Assembly (NCBI RefSeq): GCF_024112395.2
Contig: NZ_CP078013.2
Span: forward strand, 4,340,001 to 4,404,000
Direction of reading: 5' to 3'
Source: Pseudomonas pergaminensis
GTDB lineage: Bacteria; Pseudomonadota; Gammaproteobacteria; Pseudomonadales; Pseudomonadaceae
Length of the DNA stretch: 64,000 nucleotides
The translations under genes and the position numbers were made by a program. Positions 8,786 through 17,368 of the stretch are shown in pieces. The notes beneath the pieces are model-generated. The model saw nothing but the letters and a program-made list of their open reading frames with translations. It searched no databases and was not told the DNA's origin. Position 1 is the first letter of the stretch, and the number at the start of each line of letters is the position of its first letter.

Positions 8786-9661
8786 ATGAGCGCCGAATTG
8801 ATTGTCGACGCGCGCAATGCCGTGGGTGAATGCCCGGTGTGGGTGCCTGAGGAAAACGCCCTGTACTGGGTGGACATCCCCAAGGGCGGCCTGCAACGCT
8901 GGAGCGCCGCCAGCGGCCATATCGCCGCCTGGACAGCCCCGCAAATGCTCGCCTGTATCGCCCGCACCACGGCAGGCAACTGGGTCGCCGGGATGGAAAC
9001 CGGCTTCTTCCAGCTCACCCCGCACAACGATGGCAGCCTCGACACCACGCCCCTGGCGAGCGTCGAGCACCCGCGCACGGACATGCGCCTGAATGACGGC
9101 CGCTGTGATCGCCAGGGCCGTTTCTGGGCCGGTAGCATGGTGCTGAACATGGGCTTGAACGCGGCTGAGGGCACCCTCTACCGCTACGCGTCCGGCGCGG
9201 CACCCCACGCCCAACTGGGCGGGTTCATTACCCTCAATGGCCTCGCGTTCAGCCCGGATGGCCGCACGATGTATGCCTCGGACTCTCACCCACTGGTGCA
9301 GCAGATCTGGGCCTTCGACTACGACATCGACACCGGCACGCCGTCCAATCGCCGCGTGTTCGTGGACATGCACAACCACCTGGGCCGCCCCGATGGCGCC
9401 GCCGTGGACGCCGATGGCTGCTACTGGATCTGCGCCAACGACGCCGGGCTCATCCACCGCTTCACCCCCGAAGGTCGCCTCGACCGTTCCCTCACCGTAC
9501 CGGTGAAAAAACCCACCATGTGCGCCTTTGGCGGCAGTCGCCTGGACACCCTGTTCGTCACCTCGATCCGTGATGACCAGAGTGCACAGTCACTGTCCGG
9601 CGGCGTGTTCGCCCTCAACCCCGGCGTTGTCGGATTGCCGGAGCCCCAGTTCATCCTCTAG
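8786..9661 (+). CDS. SMP-30/gluconolactonase family aldarolactonase
   Basis: This 291-residue protein is a six-bladed beta-propeller of the SMP-30/regucalcin family, whose members hydrolyse sugar lactones using a divalent metal. Typical pieces are VGECPVWVPEENALYWVDI (metal Glu), RMRLNDG-type substrate loop seen as DMRLNDGRCDRQGRFWAG, GLAFSPDGRTMYASDS (metal Asp) and GRPDGAAVDADGCYW. Directly after udh, its likely job is to open the galactaro- or glucaro-lactone made by Udh. The exact lactone is inference. Confidence 0.88.
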   Translation: MSAELIVDARNAVGECPVWVPEENALYWVDIPKGGLQRWSAASGHIAAWTAPQMLACIARTTAGNWVAGMETGFFQLTPHNDGSLDTTPLASVEHPRTDMRLNDGRCDRQGRFWAGSMVLNMGLNAAEGTLYRYASGAAPHAQLGGFITLNGLAFSPDGRTMYASDSHPLVQQIWAFDYDIDTGTPSNRRVFVDMHNHLGRPDGAAVDADGCYWICANDAGLIHRFTPEGRLDRSLTVPVKKPTMCAFGGSRLDTLFVTSIRDDQSAQSLSGGVFALNPGVVGLPEPQFIL

Positions 9662-9712
9662 CTGCATCGCTGTGCCTTGAATACAACAATAACAAGACAG
9701 GAGAGACATCCC

Positions 9713-10675
9713 ATGGACTTCAAACGCACCTTGCTCGCCGCTGCATTCTTCACCCTCAGCAGCGCCGCCCACGCGCTGGAAATCAAATTTGCCGACATCC
9801 ACCCGGACGGTTACCCCACCGTGGTCGCCGAAAAGAACATGGGCGCGGCCCTGACCAAGGAAAGCAACGGTGAACTGACCTTCAAGTTCTTCCCCGGTGG
9901 CGTCCTGGGCTCCGAAAAGGAAGTGGTCGAACAGGCCCAGGTCGGTGCTATCCAGATGGCCCGGGTCAGCCTGGGTATCGTCGGCCCGGTGGTCCCCGAC
10001 GTGAACGTGTTCAACCTGCCGTTCGTGTTCCGCGACCAGGCGCACATGCGCAAGGTTATCGACGGCGAGATCGGCGATGAGATCCTCGCCAAGATCACCG
10101 ACTCGGAGTTCGGCCTGGTGGCCCTGGCCTGGATGGACGGCGGCACGCGCAACCTCTACACCAAGAAACCGGTCCGCAAGATCGAAGACCTCAAGGGCAT
10201 GAAGATCCGCGTGCAAGGCAACCCGCTGTTCATCGAGGCCTTCAATGAAATGGGCGCCAATGGCATCGCCATGGACACCGGCGAGATCTTCAGTGCCCTG
10301 CAAACCGGCGTGATCGACGGCGCAGAAAACAACCCGCCGACCCTGCTGGAACACAACCATTTCCAGAACGCCAAGTACTACACCCTCACCGAGCACTTGA
10401 TCCTGCCCGAGCCCATCGTGATGTCGAAAATCACCTGGAACAAGCTCACCCCCGCCCAGCAGGTGATGGTGAAAAACGCCGCCAAGGCCGCCCAGGCTGA
10501 CGAGCGCGTGTTGTGGGACGCCAAGTCCGCCAGCAGTGAAACCAAGCTCAAGGCCGCCGGTGTCGAGTTCATCACCGTCGACAAAAAACCCTTCTATGAC
10601 GCCACCGCGCCGGTGCGCGCCAAATACGGTGCGGCTTACGCCGACATCATCCAGCGCATCGACGCCGTTCAGTAA
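9713..10675 (+). CDS. dctP: TRAP transporter substrate-binding protein DctP
   Basis: I start at ATG 9713, which has GGAGAG upstream and gives a clean signal peptide ending AAHALEI (320 residues). An in-frame TTG at 9677 is unlikely. The DctP/SiaP fold is shown by GVLGSEKEVVEQAQVGAIQM, RVSLGIVGPVVPDVNVFNLPF, the conserved Arg in GMKIRVQGNPLF that binds the carboxylate of the ligand, and TGVIDGAENNPPTLLEH. Such proteins bind uronates or other carboxylates. With udh next door, hexuronate is the likely ligand. Confidence 0.92.
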   Translation: MDFKRTLLAAAFFTLSSAAHALEIKFADIHPDGYPTVVAEKNMGAALTKESNGELTFKFFPGGVLGSEKEVVEQAQVGAIQMARVSLGIVGPVVPDVNVFNLPFVFRDQAHMRKVIDGEIGDEILAKITDSEFGLVALAWMDGGTRNLYTKKPVRKIEDLKGMKIRVQGNPLFIEAFNEMGANGIAMDTGEIFSALQTGVIDGAENNPPTLLEHNHFQNAKYYTLTEHLILPEPIVMSKITWNKLTPAQQVMVKNAAKAAQADERVLWDAKSASSETKLKAAGVEFITVDKKPFYDATAPVRAKYGAAYADIIQRIDAVQ

Positions 10676-10730
10676 CGCCCTCCTTCTCTAGCAAGGCCCG
10701 GCGCGGTCGGCACTGACGCGCCCGGTTACG

Positions 10731-11267
10731 GTGAACGCCATGAAGAATTTACTGCTGCGCATCAACGACCGCATCTACATGACCTGTATCTGGGTCGCCG
10801 GCCTCTCGGTACTGGGGGTCGCATTGATCATTCCCTGGGGCATCTTCGCCCGCTACGTCCTCGGCACCGGTTCCAGTTGGCCGGAACCCACCGCCATCCT
10901 GCTGATGCTGGTATTCACCTTCATCGGCGCCGCCGCCAGTTATCGCGCCGGGGCGCATATGTCGGTGGCGATGATCACCGACCGCCTGCCTCCCACCCAA
11001 CGCCGCGTCGTCGGCATCGTTTCCCAGCTGCTGATGGCAACCATCTGCCTGTTCATGGCGATCTGGGGCACCAAGCTGTGCCTGTCCACCTGGAACCAGT
11101 TCATGAGCGCCATCCCCACGTTGCGCGTGGGCATCACCTACATGCCGATCCCGATTGGCGGGCTGCTGACCCTGGTGTTTGTGCTGGAGAAACTCCTGCT
11201 CGGTGACCAGAGCAACCGTCGGGTCGTGCGCTTTGACCTGGTTGAAGAAAGCGAAGGGGCCGCCTGA
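10731..11267 (+). CDS. dctQ: TRAP transporter small permease DctQ
   Basis: This 178-residue membrane protein has four predicted membrane helices and the usual DctQ sequence (FARYVLGTGSSWPEPTAILLMLVFTFIGAAASYRAGAH in pieces). It pairs with DctM in the inner membrane. The start may be GTG 10731 or ATG 10740. It lies between dctP and dctM. Confidence 0.9.
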   Translation: MNAMKNLLLRINDRIYMTCIWVAGLSVLGVALIIPWGIFARYVLGTGSSWPEPTAILLMLVFTFIGAAASYRAGAHMSVAMITDRLPPTQRRVVGIVSQLLMATICLFMAIWGTKLCLSTWNQFMSAIPTLRVGITYMPIPIGGLLTLVFVLEKLLLGDQSNRRVVRFDLVEESEGAA

Positions 11268-11268
11268 T

Positions 11269-12549
11269 ATGGACGCATTGATTCTGTTGGGCAGCTTTAT
11301 CGCTTTGATCCTGATCGGCATGCCCGTGGCCTACGCCCTGGGGTTGGCCGCATTGATCGGCGCGTGGTGGATCGACATTCCGTTCCAGGCCCTGATGATC
11401 CAGGTGGCTGGCGGGGTGAACAAGTTTTCGCTGATGGCTATTCCGTTCTTTGTGCTGGCCGGGGCGATCATGGCCGAGGGCGGCATGTCGCGCCGGCTGG
11501 TGGCGTTTGCCGGGGTGCTGGTCGGTTTTGTGCGCGGTGGCCTGTCCCTGGTGAACATCATGGCCTCGACATTTTTTGGTGCGATCTCCGGCTCGTCGGT
11601 GGCCGATACCGCCTCGGTCGGCTCGGTGTTGATCCCGGAAATGGAACGCCGGGGCTACCCCAGGGAGTTCGCCACGGCCGTGACCATCAGCGGTTCGGTG
11701 CAGGCCCTGCTGACACCGCCCAGCCACAACTCGGTGCTCTACTCCCTGGCAGCGGGTGGCACGGTGTCGATCGCTTCGCTGTTCATGGCCGGCGTGGTCC
11801 CGGGCTTGCTGATGAGTGCCTGCCTGATGGTGCTGTGCCTGATCTTCGCCAAGAAGCGCGACTACCCCAAGGGCGAAGTCATCCCGCTCAAGCAGGCCCT
11901 AAAAATCTGCGCCGATGCGCTGTGGGGCCTGATGGCCATGGTGATCATCCTCGGCGGTATTCTCTCGGGCATCTTCACGGCCACCGAGTCCGCCGCGATT
12001 GCCGTGCTGTGGGCATTCTTCGTGACCATGTTCATCTACCGCGACTATAAATGGAGCGAGCTGCCCAAGCTGATGCACCGCACGGTGCGCACCATTTCCA
12101 TCGTGATGATCCTGATCGCCTTTGCCGCCAGTTTCGGCTACATCATGACCCTGATGCAGATCCCGGCGAAGATCACCACGCTGTTCCTGACCCTGTCGGA
12201 CAACCGCTACGTGATCCTGATGTGCATCAACGCCATGCTGCTGTTGCTCGGCACGGTGATGGACATGGCGCCGCTGATTCTGATCCTCGCGCCGATCCTG
12301 CTGCCGGTGATCCTGGGGATCGGCGTCGACCCGGTGCACTTCGGCATGATCATGCTGGTGAACCTGGGGATCGGGTTGATCACCCCACCGGTGGGCGCCG
12401 TGTTGTTTGTGGGCGCGGCGGTGGGCAAGGTCAGCATCGAGAAAACCGTGAAAGCGTTGCTGCCGTTCTATGCCGTGCTGTTCCTGGTGCTGATGGCGGT
12501 GACCTACATCCCGGCGCTGTCGCTGTGGCTGCCCAGCGTGGTGCTGTAA
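11269..12549 (+). CDS. dctM: TRAP transporter large permease DctM
   Basis: This is the 426-residue Na+-coupled transport subunit with about 12 membrane helices. I start at ATG 11269, 1 bp after the dctQ stop; upstream in-frame sequence overlaps dctQ. Family signatures include FFGAISGSSVADTASVGSVLIPEM, SGSVQALLTPPSHNSVLYS and NLGIGLITPPVGAVLFVGAAVG. It completes a three-gene TRAP importer for the hexuronate cluster. Confidence 0.93.
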   Translation: MDALILLGSFIALILIGMPVAYALGLAALIGAWWIDIPFQALMIQVAGGVNKFSLMAIPFFVLAGAIMAEGGMSRRLVAFAGVLVGFVRGGLSLVNIMASTFFGAISGSSVADTASVGSVLIPEMERRGYPREFATAVTISGSVQALLTPPSHNSVLYSLAAGGTVSIASLFMAGVVPGLLMSACLMVLCLIFAKKRDYPKGEVIPLKQALKICADALWGLMAMVIILGGILSGIFTATESAAIAVLWAFFVTMFIYRDYKWSELPKLMHRTVRTISIVMILIAFAASFGYIMTLMQIPAKITTLFLTLSDNRYVILMCINAMLLLLGTVMDMAPLILILAPILLPVILGIGVDPVHFGMIMLVNLGIGLITPPVGAVLFVGAAVGKVSIEKTVKALLPFYAVLFLVLMAVTYIPALSLWLPSVVL

Positions 12550-12556
12550 CCCTCCC

Positions 12557-12588
12557 CTTGTAGGCGCCGGCAAGCTGGCGCCTACAAG
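12557..12588. terminator. Perfect 12-bp hairpin after dctM
   Basis: cttgtaggcgcc and ggcgcctacaag form a perfect 12-bp stem with an 8-base loop. It has no T-tract. It may be a half REP or an mRNA-stabilising or attenuating hairpin between dctM and the mutarotase. Confidence 0.55.
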
Positions 12589-12615
12589 TGACCTGCATTT
12601 CAAGGTAAACATGTG

Positions 12616-13509
12616 ATGCTGGAACTCAGCGATGAACTGACCGTGCTGACCCTGGCCCCGGCCGTGGGCGGCAGCATCGTCAACTGGAGCGTGCGCGCCA
12701 CCGGCCAGCCGCTGTTGCGCCATAGCGACGAGCAGGCGATCAGTACCGGCCTGCCGGGCAAGCTGGGGTGTTACCCCCTGGCGCCCTGGTCCAACCGCAT
12801 TGCCCAAGGCGGTTTCGACAACCCCGACGGTTGGTTGGCCCTCGCCCCCAACAGCCTGACCGACCCGTTGCCGATCCATGGCTCGGCCTGGCAACAGGCC
12901 TGGCAGGTGCTGAGCCACACCGAGGATGAAGCGGTATTGGCGGTGGAGTGCGACACGCCGTTCGCCTATCGCGCCGAGCAGCGATTTCGCCTGCACGAAG
13001 GTGAACTGAGCATTGCCCTGCGCGTGACCCATCTCGGCGAAAAAGCCGCCTGGCATGGGTTGGGTTTGCATCCTTACCTGCCACGCCGAGCCACCACGCG
13101 GCTGCAGGCCAGGGCGTCGCAGGTGTGGATGAGTGACGCGTCCAAGTTGCCCACGAGGCTGGCGCCGGTGCCGCAGGCCTGGGACTTCAGCACCTTGAAA
13201 GCCCTGCCGGAAGGCCTGGTGGACAATGGTTTCTGCCAATGGGACGGGCACTGCCGGATAGAACAACCGGAGCTCGGGTATGCGTTGGAATGCCAGGCGA
13301 GCGGCGCGGATTACTTCCTGCTGTACTGCCCGCCGGGGCTGGGGTTCTTTTGCATCGAGCCGGTGAGCCATCCGGTGAATGCTCATCACCTGCCCGGCCG
13401 GCCGGGCCTGAAACTGCTGGAACACAATCAGTCGGTACAACTCAACTTCAAGCTCAAATACATACAACATGTGGGAGGGGGCTTGCCCCCGATGACGGTG
13501 TATCAGTAA
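12616..13509 (+). CDS. Aldose 1-epimerase (mutarotase) family protein
   Basis: The protein of about 297 residues has the galactose-mutarotase fold: GCYPLAPWSNRIAQG (substrate-binding Asn-Arg), IHGSAWQQAW with the catalytic-type His, GLGLHPYLPR with the second His, and FCIEPVSHPVNAHH with the catalytic Glu. It would interconvert sugar or uronate anomers, which would help Udh because that enzyme uses one anomer. The start may be GTG 12613 or ATG 12616. The last dozen or so codons (HVGGGLPPMTVYQ) are encoded by a REP element, so the native C-terminus has been replaced or extended. Confidence 0.85.
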   Translation: MLELSDELTVLTLAPAVGGSIVNWSVRATGQPLLRHSDEQAISTGLPGKLGCYPLAPWSNRIAQGGFDNPDGWLALAPNSLTDPLPIHGSAWQQAWQVLSHTEDEAVLAVECDTPFAYRAEQRFRLHEGELSIALRVTHLGEKAAWHGLGLHPYLPRRATTRLQARASQVWMSDASKLPTRLAPVPQAWDFSTLKALPEGLVDNGFCQWDGHCRIEQPELGYALECQASGADYFLLYCPPGLGFFCIEPVSHPVNAHHLPGRPGLKLLEHNQSVQLNFKLKYIQHVGGGLPPMTVYQ

Positions 13510-13560
13510 TACAGTGGTGGCTGGGACACCGCTATCGGGGGCAAGCCCCCTCCCACAGTT
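13469..13560. repeat. REP pair overlapping the mutarotase 3' end
   Basis: Inverted pair with cores tgggagggggcttgccccc and gggggcaagccccctccca. The left unit lies inside the mutarotase coding sequence and supplies its stop region. Both units are of the GGGGG-CTTG-CCCCC class. Confidence 0.9.
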
Positions 13561-13575
13561 TTGATTTGTGTTGTG

Positions 13576-14727
13576 TCAGGGTGGAGCGTTTTTCAGGCGC
13601 CCGGCGGTGTCGATGCTCACCACCACCGATAATCCCGGCCGCAACCGCTCGCTCTCGGCCTGGTCGGGGTCCACCGTGATCCTCACCGGCACGCGCTGGG
13701 CGATCTTCACGAAGTTGCCAGTGGCATTGTCCGCTTGTAACAGGCTGAACTCCGAGCCGGTGGCCGGGGAAATATGCTGCACCGTGCCGTGGAATTTGCG
13801 GTGGTTCAGGGCATCGACGGTGAAGGTCACCGGCTGGCCGACCTGCACATTGTCCATCTGGGTTTCCTTCATATTGGCGATCACCCACAGTTGCTTCGGC
13901 ACCAGCGCCATTAACTGCGCACCGGAGTTGACGTAGGCCCCCAGGCGCACGCCGATCTGCCCCAGTTGCCCGTCGCGTGGCGCGGTGATGCGCGTGTTGG
14001 ACAGGTCGATGCGCGCCAGCTCCACCGCCGCCTCGGCACTCGCCACGGCCGCTTCCAGGGAGCCGCGATTGACGATCACGGTCTGCAGGTCCTGACGTGC
14101 GATTTCCAGGCTGGCCTGGGCCTGGGCCACCGCCGCGATGGTTTGCGCGTTGGCGGCGCGGGTCACGTCCAACTCACGCTTGGACACCGAGCCGTCACTG
14201 ATCAACTCTTCATTGCGGCGCAGATCGGCGGTGCTCTTGCGCGCCTGCGCCTGGCTGTCCGCCAATGCCGCCTGGCGCAACTGGATGGTGGCTTCGGCGC
14301 TGTTGCGCTGCTGCACCACATTCGCCAACGAGGCCTTCTGCACCGCCAGTTGCGCCAGCGCCTGGTCGAGGCGCTGCTTGTAGATTCGGTCGTCGAGGCG
14401 CACCAGCAGGTCGCCGGCCTTCACGTACTGGAAGTCCTGCACCGGCACTTCGAACACATAGCCGCTGAGCTGCGGGCCGATAATCGTCACCTGCCCACGC
14501 ACCAAGGCGTTCTCGGTGGTTTCCACGGCACTGCTGAACGGTGGCAACTGCCAGGCATACAACACGATCAGCACCCCGACGATGGCAATCGCGGCAAAGC
14601 CCAGGGACGAGACGATGCGCACCCGCAAGGAGCGCGGCTCGGTCACCGTGGCGCCGGGCGGTGTACTGCCTTCCGGGGTGGAGGCGATGGCGTTGGTGGT
14701 CGTGGTGGTGGAAGTCGGTTCGGTCAT
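13576..14727 (-). CDS. HlyD/EmrA-type membrane fusion protein
   Basis: This periplasmic adaptor of about 383 residues partners the DHA2 pump encoded just upstream. I start at ATG 14727, which overlaps the pump stop by 4 bp (ATGA). It has a Thr/Pro-rich cytoplasmic tail, one membrane helix (about residues 38-58, FAAIAIVGVLIVLYAW), a lipoyl-like half (TIIGPQLSGYVFEVPVQDFQYV), a long alpha-hairpin coiled coil (about 110-210), and the return lipoyl/beta-barrel (TRITAPRDGQLGQIGVRLG). EmrA-type adaptors form tripartite drug or fatty-acid efflux pumps; no outer-membrane gene is adjacent. Confidence 0.9.
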   Translation of the reverse strand: MTEPTSTTTTTNAIASTPEGSTPPGATVTEPRSLRVRIVSSLGFAAIAIVGVLIVLYAWQLPPFSSAVETTENALVRGQVTIIGPQLSGYVFEVPVQDFQYVKAGDLLVRLDDRIYKQRLDQALAQLAVQKASLANVVQQRNSAEATIQLRQAALADSQAQARKSTADLRRNEELISDGSVSKRELDVTRAANAQTIAAVAQAQASLEIARQDLQTVIVNRGSLEAAVASAEAAVELARIDLSNTRITAPRDGQLGQIGVRLGAYVNSGAQLMALVPKQLWVIANMKETQMDNVQVGQPVTFTVDALNHRKFHGTVQHISPATGSEFSLLQADNATGNFVKIAQRVPVRITVDPDQAESERLRPGLSVVVSIDTAGRLKNAPP

Positions 14728-16370
14728 GAAGAAGCGCCGCTGGGTTGAACGGGAGTGGCTGCTGCCTGGGTGGTGCTCATCAGCCACAGGCTGCGGATAA
14801 AGATCCAGATCATGGTCAGTATCGCGATGATCGCGATCAGCATGAAGACATCGTTGTAGGCCATCACATTCGCCTCGCGGGTTGCCGCCGTGGCCAGGCT
14901 GCGAATGCCCATCAGGTTGCGCAGCTCGGGGTCGGCGACAATACCGCCGTAGGCCGAGCCGCCGCTCTGCACCCGCGCGGCCACACGTGGGTCCAGCAAG
15001 GTCAAATGTTCGACGATCATGCTGGAGTGATATTTCTCGCGCACAATCTGGAACGTGCCCAGCAACGCCGCGCCAATCAGCCCGCCGAGGTTCTGGCAGA
15101 TCCCGAACATCACCGAAAAACTCACCAGGTTACGCGGGTTGGTCAGCACGTTCTTGGTGCCCAGCACCATGGTCGGCCCCAGGAAGAACGTACCGCCGAA
15201 GCCTAGCAGGAACTGGCTGATATACAGGTTCTGCGGCCGAGTGAGGTTGCTGGAAAAGCTGTCCATCACCGACCCCGTCGCCATCAGCGCCAGGGAAATC
15301 ACCAGCGGCATCAGCAAATGCGCCGGGTTGATGGTCAGCGCACTGACCGCCAGGCCCGCGATCGCCCCGGCCAGCATCACCACGTACAGCGTGTGCATCT
15401 GTTGGTAGCTCATGTTCAGCATCTGCATGAACCCCACGGCGCCGGTGGACTGCTCGGACAGCACCATGCGAATCAGGATCACCGCCAGTGCCAGGCGAAT
15501 CATCACGCCACTGCCCAGCCAACGGGTCATCAGCATCGGGTTGGCGCGGTTATGCTCGATGGCCAGCCCGGCCATGATCAGCACCAGCGAGCAGGCCGAG
15601 GCCACGCCGATCCACGGCGCTTCCAGCCACCAGTCGATTCGGCCCAGGGACAGCACGGCGCAGAGCAAGGCAACCCCGGTGGCAAGGATGGCGAAGGTGA
15701 GGAAGTCGAGTTTTTCGAAGGTCTTGAAGCGGTCACCAGGCGGCAACTTGAGCAGGAACACGCAGCCCAGGCAAATCAGCGCCATGCCCAGTTCGAACAG
15801 GTACAGCCCGCGCCATTCGGCGATTTGCAGCAGGTCCTCGGAGAACAGCCGCGCCAGTGGCAAGGCCAATTGCGCCGTGCCCAACCCCAGCACCAAGGCC
15901 TTCAAGCGCCACTTGGCCGGGAAAGCCTGGATCATGTAATACAAACCCAATGAACTCAGCGCCGCACCTACCATGCCGTGGGCCGCTCGCACGGCGATGG
16001 CGGAGTTGAGATCGTTGACGAACAAATGCCCGAACGTCACCAATGCATACAGCACCAGGAACACCTCGGTGAACGCGCGCAGGCCGAACTGCTGGCGGAA
16101 CTTCACCAGCAGCAGGTTCATGCACACGTTGGTCATCACATAGGCGGCGGGCAGCCAGGCCATTTCGGCGGTGGTCGCGCCGAGGGCACCCTGCAGGTAT
16201 TGCAGGTTGGCAATCACCAGCGCATTACCCAACCCCCCGGTAATCGCTACGAGCACGCCCACCATCGCGAACAGCCACCGCTTGTGGGTGGGGTGCAACG
16301 GCGTCGACGGCGAGCCAGGCAGGCTTGGCCGCTCATGGGGCTCCCAGGTGTGTGGGGTGTATTTGTTCAT
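14724..16370 (-). CDS. DHA2 family MFS efflux transporter (EmrB-like)
   Basis: This 548-residue protein has about 14 membrane helices, as expected for the DHA2 drug:H+ antiporter family. Family pieces are GALGATTAEMAWLPAAYVMTN (TM1-2), VRAAHGMVGAALSSLGLYYM and FLLGFGGTFFLGPTMVLG. The large loop near the C-terminus (residues about 450-510, with LLDPRVAARVQ) is typical of EmrB/FarB relatives. It is the first gene of a two-gene operon with the HlyD adaptor. The exported compound is unknown. It is not part of the pyoverdine export set. Confidence 0.9.
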   Translation of the reverse strand: MNKYTPHTWEPHERPSLPGSPSTPLHPTHKRWLFAMVGVLVAITGGLGNALVIANLQYLQGALGATTAEMAWLPAAYVMTNVCMNLLLVKFRQQFGLRAFTEVFLVLYALVTFGHLFVNDLNSAIAVRAAHGMVGAALSSLGLYYMIQAFPAKWRLKALVLGLGTAQLALPLARLFSEDLLQIAEWRGLYLFELGMALICLGCVFLLKLPPGDRFKTFEKLDFLTFAILATGVALLCAVLSLGRIDWWLEAPWIGVASACSLVLIMAGLAIEHNRANPMLMTRWLGSGVMIRLALAVILIRMVLSEQSTGAVGFMQMLNMSYQQMHTLYVVMLAGAIAGLAVSALTINPAHLLMPLVISLALMATGSVMDSFSSNLTRPQNLYISQFLLGFGGTFFLGPTMVLGTKNVLTNPRNLVSFSVMFGICQNLGGLIGAALLGTFQIVREKYHSSMIVEHLTLLDPRVAARVQSGGSAYGGIVADPELRNLMGIRSLATAATREANVMAYNDVFMLIAIIAILTMIWIFIRSLWLMSTTQAAATPVQPSGASS

Positions 16371-16555
16371 TCGATGACCTAGATGATCCGACGCAGGATG
16401 TCGGTAAAACCATTACTCAGGGAGTAGTAAACCTGAGCGGAGTTCATCTTGCCATGTCGAGGGGGTGATTGATCCTCCAAACGAGAGCGGTCGTGGACGG
16501 GCAGCGGGTGCCCGGCACATTCGGCGTAGGACGGGCCCCGTCACAGGCCCGGCAC

Positions 16556-17368
16556 TTAGGATGTAAGACAGGCCTTGACCAACATGCCAACGGCCACCAG
16601 TACGCACAGGCTGGCAAACCCCACCTGCAAGGTGCGCGCGGGAATCACCGAGCACAGGCGCCGCCCGGCCAGCATGCCGACGATGCTCGCGCCGATAAAC
16701 ACCCAGCCCACTGATTCGATGCGTACACCGGCATGGAACGCGCCAGCCACACCGACCAAGGAGAGCAGGCTGATCACCATCAAGGAGGTGGCGACGATGC
16801 CGCGCATCTGCACATCGGTGAGTTGCTTGAACGCCGGCACGATCAGGAAGCCACCGCCCACACCGAGCAGGCCGGATACCGCACCGGTCACCGCGCCGAG
16901 GGCGGCCAGGGTCGCGCTGCATTTGGCGGTCCAGGCGAAGCGCCCGGTCTGCTGATCGAGCATGCAGTTCTTCTGTCCCCAGGACGCCGTGCCATGGTCA
17001 CTCGGCCCCGCCTCACGTTTTTCACGCTGCAACATGCGCCAGGCCACCAACACCATCAAGCCACTGAACAGCCCCATCAGCAACGCTTCCGGCAGTTGGT
17101 GGGCGAGAAACACCCCCACCGGCGAGAACAGCGCACCGAGCAAGGCGATCAACAACGCGGCGCGGTAACGCACCAGGCCATGGCGCAAACCATCGACCGC
17201 TCCCACCGCCGCCGCCGCGCCAACCGCAAGCAACGACACCGGCGCGGCCTGGGTCATGCTCAAGCCCAAACCAAGCACCAGCGCCGGCACCCCAAGGATG
17301 CCGCCGCCCGCGCCGGTCAGGCCCATGACCAGGCCCATCAATAACCCCAACACACTGGCCAGCAGCAT
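16556..17368 (-). CDS. TauE/SafE family sulfite/sulfonate exporter
   Basis: This 270-residue membrane protein has about eight helices in two homologous halves. Each half carries a glycine-rich motif: GLTGAGGGILGVPALVLG near residue 17 and GLLGVGGGFLIVPAFKQL near residue 166. TauE/SafE proteins export sulfite, thiosulfate or related organosulfur anions. It begins immediately after the sulfide:quinone oxidoreductase gene. Sulfite is the product expected from persulfide dioxygenase action, so the exporter fits the module. Confidence 0.88.
   Translation of the reverse strand: MLLASVLGLLMGLVMGLTGAGGGILGVPALVLGLGLSMTQAAPVSLLAVGAAAAVGAVDGLRHGLVRYRAALLIALLGALFSPVGVFLAHQLPEALLMGLFSGLMVLVAWRMLQREKREAGPSDHGTASWGQKNCMLDQQTGRFAWTAKCSATLAALGAVTGAVSGLLGVGGGFLIVPAFKQLTDVQMRGIVATSLMVISLLSLVGVAGAFHAGVRIESVGWVFIGASIVGMLAGRRLCSVIPARTLQVGFASLCVLVAVGMLVKACLTS

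Noticed and set aside
7904..9457. A 517-codon minus-strand frame over udh and the lactonase gene
   Set aside because: Antisense shadow of two clear genes, with no ribosome site or protein-like motifs.
11899..13470. A 523-codon minus-strand frame opposite dctM and the mutarotase
   Set aside because: Antisense shadow with His/Gln-rich low-complexity text.
13576..16370. The EmrAB-like pair as a pyoverdine exporter
   Set aside because: It is distant from the pyoverdine genes, is of the DHA2 type, and shows no PvdS box in the sequence before it.
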